DNA of 5,218 nt from UBA5314 sp964635975 (GCA_964635975.1 CAZWPO010000061.1:1-5218); one strand, 5' to 3'. Shown: positions 1 through 5,199, numbered from the stretch's first letter. Notes: generated by a model from the sequence alone, not told the origin. A program made the numbers and translations.

Positions 1-29
1 TGCCCGCCCGCTCCTCCGATCTCCGCTTC

Positions 30-65
30 GCTACGATCGGACCAGCTCCCCGATGGTAGCTTTTT
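30..65 (+). terminator. Candidate intrinsic terminator with a competing upstream hairpin
   Basis: GCTACGATCGG (30-40) pairs with CCGATGGTAGC (50-60) with one mismatch over 11 positions, leaving a 9-nt loop, and is followed at once by TTTTT (61-65). This is the layout of a rho-independent terminator reading rightward. A second hairpin, TCCGATC (15-21) with GATCGGA (35-41), uses part of the same left arm, so the two cannot form together. That would fit an attenuator, but it may only be two overlapping palindromes in a hairpin-rich stretch. The gene it would serve lies left of the window. Confidence 0.45.
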
Positions 66-218
66 CGTTGGAGCACTAAAGAGCACCGGGGCGCCGCTCC
101 GCACTGGGCTGACGCCCGCGCTCCGGGACTGCCCCTATCCCGCTGCAGGAACAGGCTCCGGGCCTTTCTTATTCCCATTATCTTTCGTAAATCTGGAAAA
201 AGCGGATTGCCCTCCGGG

Positions 219-263
219 GCCTGGCGCTGATCCGTTGCGCGTATCAGCGCTTACCCTCCAGGC
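219..263. repeat. Inverted repeat (hairpin)
   Basis: GCGCTGAT (224-231) and ATCAGCGC (243-250) form a perfect 8-bp stem with an 11-nt loop. Outside it, GCCTGG (219-224) and CCAGGC (258-263) are also complementary, so a longer interrupted stem is possible, although G224 is shared by the two arms. No T-run follows on either strand, so it does not look like an intrinsic terminator. Confidence 0.6.
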
Positions 264-452
264 ACTCCTTGTTTATGATTCGCTCTCGAGGTTCTTGTCG
301 TCCCGGCCCTGCGCCTGATCCTTCCGCTCGGTGCCCGGGGCATCATGGCAGCTGCGCTTCTCTACGTTACGCTGAGCAGCCATCATGCCCTCGGTGGTTG
401 CTTTCATTATGACAGTAAGAACATTCAGCGAAAGTCTGACCTGGCAGTCGCC

Positions 453-477
453 TTGTCCCTTTGATCCCGAAGGACAA
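453..477. repeat. Inverted repeat (hairpin)
   Basis: TTGTCCCTT (453-461) pairs with AAGGACAA (470-477), giving an 8-bp stem with one bulged C and an 8-nt loop. It is one of a series of hairpins in the GC-rich left part. It lies inside the 104-codon - strand open frame, which is another reason to doubt that the frame is coding. Confidence 0.5.
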
Positions 478-517
478 CGCGGCCTGGGCGTCTGCTTTGC
501 TTTTAGCGGAGGCTGGG

Positions 518-548
518 GGAACATGCTGCGCTTCGCTCCGCACGTTCC
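518..548. repeat. Inverted repeat with GCTTCGCT loop
   Basis: GGAACATGC (518-526) and GCACGTTCC (540-548) form a 9-bp stem with one mismatch (a G-U wobble if transcribed leftward). The 13-nt loop is TGCGCTTCGCTCC. The loop closely resembles that of the hairpin at 15-41 (TCCGCTTCGCTAC), which suggests a small dispersed palindromic element rather than chance. Confidence 0.55.
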
Positions 549-578
549 AGACTGACGGCGGGGTCTTGGGTGATACCG

Positions 579-606
579 GTCTAACATAATTACTATTCCA
601 CGAAGG
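579..606 (-). other. dif-like (Xer recombination-like) site, left copy
   Basis: Read on the - strand this 28-bp segment splits into an 11-bp arm CCTTCGTGGAA, a 6-bp centre TAGTAA and an 11-bp arm TTATGTTAGAC. The first arm matches the XerC arm of B. subtilis dif (ACTTCCTAGAA) at 8 of 11 positions. The second matches the XerD arm of E. coli dif (TTATGTTAAAT) at 9 of 11. The 11-6-11 spacing is that of chromosomal dif. It lies inverted to a better match at 640-667. The resemblance is read by eye against remembered dif sequences, and no recombinase gene is visible nearby. Confidence 0.35.
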
Positions 607-661
607 ACCCTCGAGGGGTGCCTTTCGTTTCGCTCCAGTCCATCCTGGAATAGGAATTATG
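585..661. repeat. 77-bp inverted repeat with internal palindrome
   Basis: The outer arms CATAATTACTATTCCA (585-600) and TGGAATAGGAATTATG (646-661) are complementary at 15 of 16 positions. Inside lies the perfect palindrome CCCTCGAGGG (608-617), flanked by CGAAGG (601-606) and CCTTTCG (621-627), which also pair with one bulge. The single strand could therefore fold into a long interrupted hairpin. The arms coincide with the cores of the two dif-like sites, so the inverted repeat and the site pair are two descriptions of the same structure. Confidence 0.8.
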
Positions 662-667
662 TAAACC
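640..667 (+). other. dif-like (Xer recombination-like) site, right copy
   Basis: The 28 bp divide into CCATCCTGGAA, TAGGAA and TTATGTAAACC. Against B. subtilis dif (arms ACTTCCTAGAA and TTATGTAAACT) the left arm matches 8 of 11 positions and the right arm 10 of 11, with the correct 6-bp centre. A strong XerD-type arm with a weaker XerC-type arm is known from plasmid resolution sites and from elements that integrate at dif by using host XerCD. It could be an attachment site of such an element, a plasmid-type resolution site, or a chance match within a palindrome. It ends 17 bp before the first long repeat. Confidence 0.45.
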
Positions 668-684
668 GAGTAGTCTTACGAAAG

Positions 685-788
685 GCAGGGCTGGGTGGGC
701 TCGGCGAAGGTAGCATCTGTAAAGCAGATGCTTTTTTCAGAGTTATAAGCATGATTCGATTCCGCGTTGTCTTACCCTACAGTTGAAA
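685..788 (+). repeat. Long imperfect direct repeat, copy 1 (upstream of the operon)
   Basis: This 104-bp segment recurs in the same orientation at 4305-4406. The first 47 bp match at 36 positions and include the shared block GGTGGG(C/T)TCGGCG and a hairpin. The last 26 bp match at 24 positions and include TTGTCTTACC and TACAGTTGAAA. The roughly 30 bp between are poorly conserved and differ by 2 bp in length. Conserved ends, a variable middle and a preserved hairpin suggest a structured element, either a recombination site or a non-coding RNA, rather than simple duplication. It does not fit the integron attC consensus. I do not recognise the family. Confidence 0.8.
712..737 (+). terminator. 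Intrinsic terminator inside repeat copy 1
   Basis: AGCATCTG (712-719) and CAGATGCT (725-732) form a perfect 8-bp stem with a 5-nt loop, followed by a T-run to 737. It reads rightward and would insulate the restriction-modification operon from transcription coming from the left. The matching hairpin in copy 2 (4336-4348) keeps a shorter stem and has only a weak T-run, so termination may be a property of this copy alone. Confidence 0.7.
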
Positions 789-883
789 TTATTAGTATAA
801 AAAGGGCAAAGGTTTGATTATCTTTATTGCTTTAACGTCTTTACGTACTTATATACTACCTTTTAAATTCCACCATAGACCGA

Positions 884-910
884 ACATATTTTCGATATGT
901 ATTATATAAT
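884..910 (+). promoter_or_regulatory. Candidate promoter -10 with adjacent operator-like palindrome
   Basis: TATAAT (905-910) is a perfect -10 hexamer in the AT-rich leader of the methylase gene. There is no good -35: CGAACA at 881-886, with an 18-bp spacer, matches TTGACA at only three positions. Directly upstream, ACATAT (884-889) and ATATGT (895-900) form a perfect inverted repeat with a 5-bp centre, placed in the promoter spacer where a repressor or controller protein could bind. No controller gene is present in the window. In DNA this rich in A and T a chance match is quite possible. Confidence 0.3.
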
Positions 911-1022
911 CATTTAAAGAGACATGTGGATTAAAATAGGACGAGTAGTTTAAAGCAAAATACCGTAGTACATTCATGAAAAGGATAATTTGTCTTGTTT
1001 GCCGAATTTGGGGTAAACAACC

Positions 1023-1030
1023 TTTGGAGG
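1023..1030 (+). promoter_or_regulatory. Ribosome binding site deciding the TTG start of the methylase
   Basis: TTTGGAGG ends 10 nt before the TTG at 1041. It is the only strong Shine-Dalgarno match at the 5' end of this frame, and it favours TTG over any later ATG: the conserved N-terminal HKWFARRP motif begins only 31 residues in. Confidence 0.8.
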
Positions 1031-1040
1031 CTTTATTTCT

Positions 1041-3245
1041 TTGATAGAAAAACATTTTGATATTGGCTTTATAGCTAATCTTGCTTTAAGAGAAAAGCAG
1101 ATTCAACAAAACTATCGCCCGGTCATAGCAGTCCATAAGTGGTTTGCCAGACGCCCTGGTACCTTATTCCGGGGTCTTTTGCTTTCAGAGTTTGGTTACG
1201 GGGAATTGGAGAATCAGTATTATGAAACTCATAATCTCACAGGTATTACAATTGCAGACCCTTTTATGGGCGGAGGTACTCCTATATTGGAGGCAAACAG
1301 GTTGGGATGCAATGTAATTGGTTGTGACATTAATCCTATGTCTTATTGGATCGTCGAGCGAGAACTGGCTTCCATTGATCTTGAGGCATATCGGAATGCA
1401 GCCAACAACCTGGTGGAGGATCTACGCCAAAAGGTTGGTAGTTATTATTCGACCCGTTGCACTATTTGCGGCAATGAAGCAGCTCAGGTAAAATATTTTC
1501 TTTGGATTAAGAACTTGCCCTGCGAAGAATGCGGAGAAAACATGGATCTATTTCCTGGTTTCACGTTATCGACCAACAACCGGCATCCCTTTCATATCTT
1601 GATCTGCAGTAGCTGTGGAGAATTAAACGAGGTTGTTAATCCAAAGAGTCCGGGAATATGTAAAACATGCAGTTCTATATTATACCAAGAAGGTATGGCC
1701 CGGAACGGTCGCATTACCTGTCATCACTGTGGCAAGGTGAATCGCTATCCTAGACCTACCAAGGGAGCGCCAGCGCACCGTATGATTGCTATTGAATATT
1801 TCTGTCCTCAGTGCAAGCCAGGACACCAAGGACGTTTCTTCAAGAAGCCAGATGAGTTGGATTTACTTAATTATGATCAAGCCCACGATAGATGGAATGG
1901 TATTAAAAGTCGATTTGCCCCTAGTGAAGATATTCCTTCTGGAGATGAGTCCACTCGTTTACATCGCTGGGGTTATCGGAACTATCAAGAGTTATTTAAC
2001 CCTCGTCAACTGTTGGGACTGGAACTTAGTTGTAGACATATAGCTAGCCTTCCTGCAGGGGAGATTAAGGCAGCTCTAGCGACTAATTTATCTGATCTCT
2101 TACGCTACCAAAATATGCTTTGCCGCTACGATACCAGTGCTCTGAAGTCACTGGATATCTTTTCTGTTCACGGTTTCCCCGTAGGCCTGATGCAGTGTGA
2201 ATCAAATTTTCTAGGCATTATAGATGAAAAAAAAGGTACCAATGTTGGTAGTGGTGGTTGGAATAATATTGTTGAAAAATACATCCGTGCTAAGGAATAT
2301 TGCCAGCAGCCCTTCGAAATCAAACACCATAAAGGGAAAAAAGTACAGGTTAAGATCGCCGGAGAATGGATTGGACCTAGTATTAAATCCAATGGTGTTC
2401 CGGCTAAATCCATACAATTATATTGCACCAGTTCCACTGAGCTTGACCTTCCACAAGCATCATTGGATGCAGTTTTTACTGATCCACCTTATTTTGGTAA
2501 TGTACAGTATGCTGAATTAATGGACTTTTGTTATGTTTGGCTGCGCCGCTTGATGTTAACTGATCAACCCGTATTCGAGCAAAATTCAACACGAGATATG
2601 GATGAACTAACCGGGAATACAACTATGGAACGAGGTTTGGTGCACTTCCTAGAAGGAATGTCTAAGGTGTTTCAAAATATGACACGGGCTTTGAAGCCCG
2701 GTTCCCCCTTTGTATTCACATATCATCATAATGATATAAACGCTTATATACCGGTAGCAGTCGCTATTCTAGACGCGGGATTAGTTTGCACAGCTTCACT
2801 TCCTTGTCCAGCAGAAATGGGAGCTTCGATTCATATTAACGGCACTGGTTCATCGATTATGGATACAGTATTTGTTTGCCGTTCTACGGGCATCGTCAAC
2901 CGTCGAGCTATTGCTTCTACTCCTAAAGGTATTGCTAGGATGGTTCTCGAAGACCTACAACAGATGGAAAATGGTGGGGTTAAATATACTCTAGGGGATA
3001 TGCGTTGTATAACTTACGGTCACTTGATTCGAATGTCCGTTTGGCACTTGCGAGGCGGTTGGAATAAAGACACCAACACTGATGCCAAAATGGCTAAAGT
3101 CGCTAAACAGATTGACGCTCTGGGATCATGGCAGCAGGTTAAGGAGCACCTATCAGTGGATATATCTACGCCAGCAACGCAAAGCTGGGTAGCTATGGAA
3201 GAGAGTGTGGAATACGGAGGGAAACATGATGATATTGCCTTTTGA
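1041..3245 (+). CDS. DUF1156/COG1743-type site-specific DNA methyltransferase with zinc ribbons
   Basis: The 734-aa product is a predicted SAM-dependent DNA methyltransferase acting on the exocyclic amino group of adenine (N6) or cytosine (N4). The N-terminal HKWFARRP (32-39) matches the HKWWARRP signature I know from DUF1156 proteins. DPFMGGGT (73-80) followed by GCDINP (94-99) is the SAM-binding motif I region. Six CxxC pairs (140/143, 161/164, 189/192, 207/210, 227/230, 255/258) can form about three zinc ribbons in the insertion before the catalytic half. FNPRQLLGL (319-327) is also typical of the family. DPPYFGNVQY (481-490) carries the catalytic DPPY. Motif I before DPPY with a long insertion between gives an alpha-like order. 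The start is TTG with a GGAGG site. The partner nuclease gene overlaps its 3' end, so it is probably the modification half of a restriction-modification system. Which base and which sequence it modifies cannot be told. Many relatives I recall are longer, but no domain looks cut. Confidence 0.93.
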   Translation: MIEKHFDIGFIANLALREKQIQQNYRPVIAVHKWFARRPGTLFRGLLLSEFGYGELENQYYETHNLTGITIADPFMGGGTPILEANRLGCNVIGCDINPMSYWIVERELASIDLEAYRNAANNLVEDLRQKVGSYYSTRCTICGNEAAQVKYFLWIKNLPCEECGENMDLFPGFTLSTNNRHPFHILICSSCGELNEVVNPKSPGICKTCSSILYQEGMARNGRITCHHCGKVNRYPRPTKGAPAHRMIAIEYFCPQCKPGHQGRFFKKPDELDLLNYDQAHDRWNGIKSRFAPSEDIPSGDESTRLHRWGYRNYQELFNPRQLLGLELSCRHIASLPAGEIKAALATNLSDLLRYQNMLCRYDTSALKSLDIFSVHGFPVGLMQCESNFLGIIDEKKGTNVGSGGWNNIVEKYIRAKEYCQQPFEIKHHKGKKVQVKIAGEWIGPSIKSNGVPAKSIQLYCTSSTELDLPQASLDAVFTDPPYFGNVQYAELMDFCYVWLRRLMLTDQPVFEQNSTRDMDELTGNTTMERGLVHFLEGMSKVFQNMTRALKPGSPFVFTYHHNDINAYIPVAVAILDAGLVCTASLPCPAEMGASIHINGTGSSIMDTVFVCRSTGIVNRRAIASTPKGIARMVLEDLQQMENGGVKYTLGDMRCITYGHLIRMSVWHLRGGWNKDTNTDAKMAKVAKQIDALGSWQQVKEHLSVDISTPATQSWVAMEESVEYGGKHDDIAF
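3216..3220 (+). promoter_or_regulatory. Ribosome binding site of the nuclease gene, inside the methylase gene
   Basis: GGAGG lies 5 nt before the ATG at 3226 and 8 nt before the second ATG at 3229. It rules out the earlier in-frame GTG at 3205, which lies upstream of it. Because it sits inside the methylase reading frame, ribosomes finishing the methylase would pass over it, which allows translational coupling. Confidence 0.75.
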
Positions 3246-4263
3246 AGTAGAATATGAAGAAATGATTCAGGATTTAGAGCCCTATGTTTCTGCTGTTTTT
3301 TCTTCGTTGGCATCCGATTTTCTGGCAATGCCAAGGGGAAATGGCTTTGTAGACTTTGCCGTTTTTGAGCAGGGTTACGAAATGCTCAAACAGGTAACAG
3401 TTGGCTTTCATACTATGGATCCTGACGCTATACTAGAAGCCGCTAAAAGCACACCTATAATTTTGATTGTTTTACGGAGTATCCTTGGTTTTACACCTCC
3501 TGAATGGGCTTATATTGCCACCCAGCGGACAGGGGTCGAAGTTAGCCAGGGGGCAGCTCGTGCTCTGGATCGAAACATACGCTTGAATCCGGAGAAGCCC
3601 TTGCCTAAAGGAGAACAAACCTTTAATCGTGTGAAGGTCTTGATTAAAGCAGCATGTCAGCTTATTGATTCCCCGTTTCCTGAAGTTGAGCAGGATAAGA
3701 TTCACCGTCTGGACAAGGCCGATACGCGCCATGGGTTGGCCGGGTTAAGAAATTTGGCCGGTATAGGAGTTCCTTATTCGATGCTTTTATATGAACGTTT
3801 TTTAGGTAGACCGTTTGCCGGTCATCGTGATTCTGTATCAGATTTAATTGGAGATAGCCTAGAATCTGCTATCGAAGACATACTTGTAAAATCGGGTATA
3901 AGCTTTCGCAAAACCAAACGAGCCGAAAAAATAGCTGGATTTGATCAGACACCTGACTTTATTATCCCAAGCGAGTTTAACCCACAGGTAGTTATTGAAG
4001 CTAAGATAACGGAGGACGACGGCACAGCCCGGGATAAAGTTACTCGGATTCAGCACCTTGGTGAGCTTAGTTCATCATATGCAGGTGGTAGCGGCGGATT
4101 CGAAGTCATTGCTTGTATCGGAGGTAGAGGTTTCGGGGTGAGACGAGAGGATATGAAGAAGATGCTTTTGGCCACCAAAGGAAAGGTGTTTACATTACAG
4201 AACTTAGATAGGTTAGTAGAATGCACACGGCTGCAGGAATTCACAACTATTAAAGATAAATAA
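3226..4263 (+). CDS. PD-(D/E)XK family restriction endonuclease, probable partner of the upstream methylase
   Basis: The 345-aa product is a predicted type II-like restriction endonuclease cutting DNA that lacks the methylase mark. TPDFII (242-247) followed by VVIEAKIT (255-262) gives the metal-binding pattern PD-x(13)-ExK, with D244, E258 and K260 as likely catalytic residues. Helix-forming segments follow (RDKVTRIQHL, 269-278), then a strand-like FEVIACIGG (292-300). An acidic helix, ESAIEDIL (213-220), precedes the core. Residues 1-200 look mostly helical and match no domain I can name; RFLGRPFAGHRDSVSDLIGD (191-210) stands out as conserved-looking. The gene overlaps the methylase by 20 bp, with its own GGAGG inside that gene. 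Start 3226 was chosen over GTG 3205 because of this site; 3229 is equally possible. The nuclease call rests on the PD...ExK motif plus context. The cleavage site is unknown. It could instead be a nuclease restricting modified DNA, but pairing with a methylase argues against that. Confidence 0.82.
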   Translation: MMILPFEVEYEEMIQDLEPYVSAVFSSLASDFLAMPRGNGFVDFAVFEQGYEMLKQVTVGFHTMDPDAILEAAKSTPIILIVLRSILGFTPPEWAYIATQRTGVEVSQGAARALDRNIRLNPEKPLPKGEQTFNRVKVLIKAACQLIDSPFPEVEQDKIHRLDKADTRHGLAGLRNLAGIGVPYSMLLYERFLGRPFAGHRDSVSDLIGDSLESAIEDILVKSGISFRKTKRAEKIAGFDQTPDFIIPSEFNPQVVIEAKITEDDGTARDKVTRIQHLGELSSSYAGGSGGFEVIACIGGRGFGVRREDMKKMLLATKGKVFTLQNLDRLVECTRLQEFTTIKDK

Positions 4264-4304
4264 AGTGAATAGGGAACTATAAAAACCAAGGAATGTTATA
4301 AATA

Positions 4305-4406
4305 GCAGGTCTAGGTGGGTTCGGCGCATGTAACATCTGCACGGCAGAATCGTTTTCTCGGGCTATACGACTATTTTTTGCGCATTGTCTTACCGTACAG
4401 TTGAAA
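4305..4406 (+). repeat. Long imperfect direct repeat, copy 2 (downstream of the operon)
   Basis: This is the second copy of the 685-788 element, 102 bp long and 3,620 bp to the right, starting 41 bp after the nuclease stop codon. The hairpin survives as TCTGC (4336-4340) and GCAGA (4344-4348) with an ACG loop. The innermost pair is C-G here where copy 1 could form only a U-G wobble, so pairing there is kept; the outer pairs of the copy 1 stem are lost. The 26-bp tail (4381-4406) is the best kept part, with two differences from copy 1. The sequence between hairpin and tail is largely different. Transcription leaving the operon would run through it, so it could be a 3' untranslated or processed RNA element. 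Confidence 0.8.
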
Positions 4407-4477
4407 GGGAATAAACAAGATTGGTGATCATCAAGTATTTCTAAGATAGATATTATTAAGTTCAGCTAACGCCAAAA

Positions 4478-4795
4478 CTATGAGACTTTGGACAGCAATA
4501 TCAAAGGAAGCACAATCCTGCTTAGGACATAGTAAGCAACAACTACCGACGAAGAAGCAAGAATCCATCTATCTACATGATCTGGTTCTGAGGTTGATGT
4601 TCTATGCCTATAAGCAAGGCTATTTAAGATTGCTAGGGCGAGTATAATCATGACCAATAGCAGTATTATTCCTATCCAATCCGTATTCACCGTTATTATT
4701 CTGGACTCCCATACTGCCGGAAAGAAATGACTATCGATTTGAATTAATAATAAAATCAGCACATAGATTAAAGTGCCTATAAATACCTTTTTCAA
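4478..4795 (-). CDS. Small three-helix membrane protein, function unknown
   Basis: The 105-aa product has three hydrophobic segments long enough to cross the membrane: about 4-20, 40-62 and 77-101. They are joined by a short polar loop (21-39) and a charged loop, AYRHRTSTSEPDHVDRW (61-77). By the positive-inside rule, the lysine pair at 2-3 and the arginines at 63-65 argue for the N terminus and the second loop being unequally charged, but the topology is not firm. The start is TTG at 4795, chosen because GGAGG (4804-4808) lies exactly 8 nt upstream. It follows the 116-aa gene by 38 nt on the same strand, so the two probably form an operon, convergent with the restriction-modification operon. 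I do not recognise the family. No link to defence can be shown, though small membrane proteins do occur as effectors in such regions. Confidence 0.75.
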   Translation of the reverse strand: MKKVFIGTLIYVLILLLIQIDSHFFPAVWESRIITVNTDWIGIILLLVMIILALAILNSLAYRHRTSTSEPDHVDRWILASSSVVVAYYVLSRIVLPLILLSKVS

Positions 4796-4803
4796 AAGAC
4801 CAC

Positions 4804-4808
4804 CCTCC
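4804..4808 (-). promoter_or_regulatory. Ribosome binding site supporting a TTG start
   Basis: On the - strand GGAGG within GGGAGGGTGG lies 8 nt upstream of the TTG at 4795-4793. It is the strongest reason to accept this small open frame as a real gene and to accept its non-ATG start. Confidence 0.75.
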
Positions 4809-4833
4809 CATTTGAAAATCGTAAAATAAAAAA

Positions 4834-5184
4834 TTACCGACCAGTGCTGGATTGCTTCTTTTCGTTAGTGGATAGTTCAAAGCCATTAATTGTTATCCAC
4901 AAAGCAATTAACCCGCCACAATATGGGCACTGCCCATGAGCTGTCTTTTCAGGATTTTTGACTCCGAATATTTCAATATCAGATACCATAGTAGTTATAA
5001 TGTGATTTTGGTTTGGTGCTTCTTTATTTTTCATCCTCGTAGAGCCGATAATTGGATGTATCAATCTGGTGATCCAATTACAAATATTATTAGTGCGTGA
5101 GCGAGATGCGGGATGTAGGAATTTTGACCCTCCAGGAATAACAATGCTACCTGCAGCTTTTTCCACCTCGGATTCTGATTTCAT
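4834..5184 (-). CDS. Small protein with a single CPYC zinc knuckle, function unknown
   Basis: The 116-aa product begins with a charged MKSESEVEKA. A central part is rich in Arg, Asn and Pro (28-62). It carries one CPYCGGLI motif (86-93) near the C terminus, followed by a strand-like ALWITINGFEL (94-104). One CxxC pair alone would need two further ligands, perhaps C35 and a histidine, or a second subunit, to bind zinc. The ATG start at 5184 is supported by AAGGGGG (5193-5199) 8 nt upstream. It precedes the membrane protein gene by 38 nt, so co-expression is likely; the promoter would lie beyond the right edge. The family is not recognised, and the first 60 residues have no clear fold signal, so a different start or a decayed gene remains possible. 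Confidence 0.55.
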   Translation of the reverse strand: MKSESEVEKAAGSIVIPGGSKFLHPASRSRTNNICNWITRLIHPIIGSTRMKNKEAPNQNHIITTMVSDIEIFGVKNPEKTAHGQCPYCGGLIALWITINGFELSTNEKKQSSTGR

Positions 5185-5192
5185 ATGAACTG

Positions 5193-5199
5193 CCCCCTT
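5193..5199 (-). promoter_or_regulatory. Ribosome binding site of the CPYC protein gene
   Basis: On the - strand AAGGGGG ends 8 nt before the ATG at 5184. The match to the anti-Shine-Dalgarno sequence is fair rather than perfect, but the spacing is ideal. Too little sequence remains to the right edge to look for a promoter. Confidence 0.5.

Larger units (their letters stand above)
66..578. other. GC-rich, hairpin-rich stretch without a convincing gene
   Basis: This stretch is visibly richer in G and C than the rest of the window and contains many short inverted repeats, for example GGGC/GCCC at 106-117, and perfect or near-perfect stems at 224-250, 453-477 and 518-548. The octamer GCTCCGGG occurs twice as a direct repeat (120-127 and 155-162). 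The longest open frame (273-587, - strand, 104 codons) has no ribosome binding site at its first ATG or at the internal ATG at 405-407. Its Arg/Pro/Gln/Lys-rich product resembles no family I know. I read the region as non-coding structured DNA or decayed sequence, possibly flanking a mobile element. Confidence 0.5.

Noticed and set aside
273..587. 104-codon open frame on the - strand in the GC-rich left region
   Set aside because: It has no ribosome binding site at its first ATG or at the later ATGs, a low-complexity Arg/Pro/Gln/Lys-rich product, and several hairpins within it, and its start overlaps the inverted repeat. It is probably open because of base composition.
690..703. T-box riboswitch signature (GGGTGG)
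   Set aside because: The block reads GGGTGGGCTCGGCG and lacks the NACCGCG continuation of the T-box. No specifier stem is visible, and the downstream gene is not an amino-acid-related gene.
685..788. Integron attC site
   Set aside because: The tail ends in GTTGAAA, which only loosely recalls the attC core GTTRRRY, and no complementary RYYYAAC lies at the left end of either copy.
783..801. Promoter TTGAAA ... TATAAA at the end of repeat copy 1
   Set aside because: The two hexamers are only 7 bp apart, far short of the roughly 17 bp needed, and the same TTGAAA in copy 2 has no -10 at the right distance.
849..1055. 68-codon open frame on the - strand overlapping the operon leader
   Set aside because: There is no ribosome binding site, and it runs antisense through the methylase start and its Shine-Dalgarno sequence. 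AT-rich leader DNA readily yields such frames.
685..4406. CRISPR array or insertion-sequence termini
   Set aside because: There are only two diverged copies 3.6 kb apart, with no regular spacers. They are direct rather than inverted, and no transposase gene lies between them.
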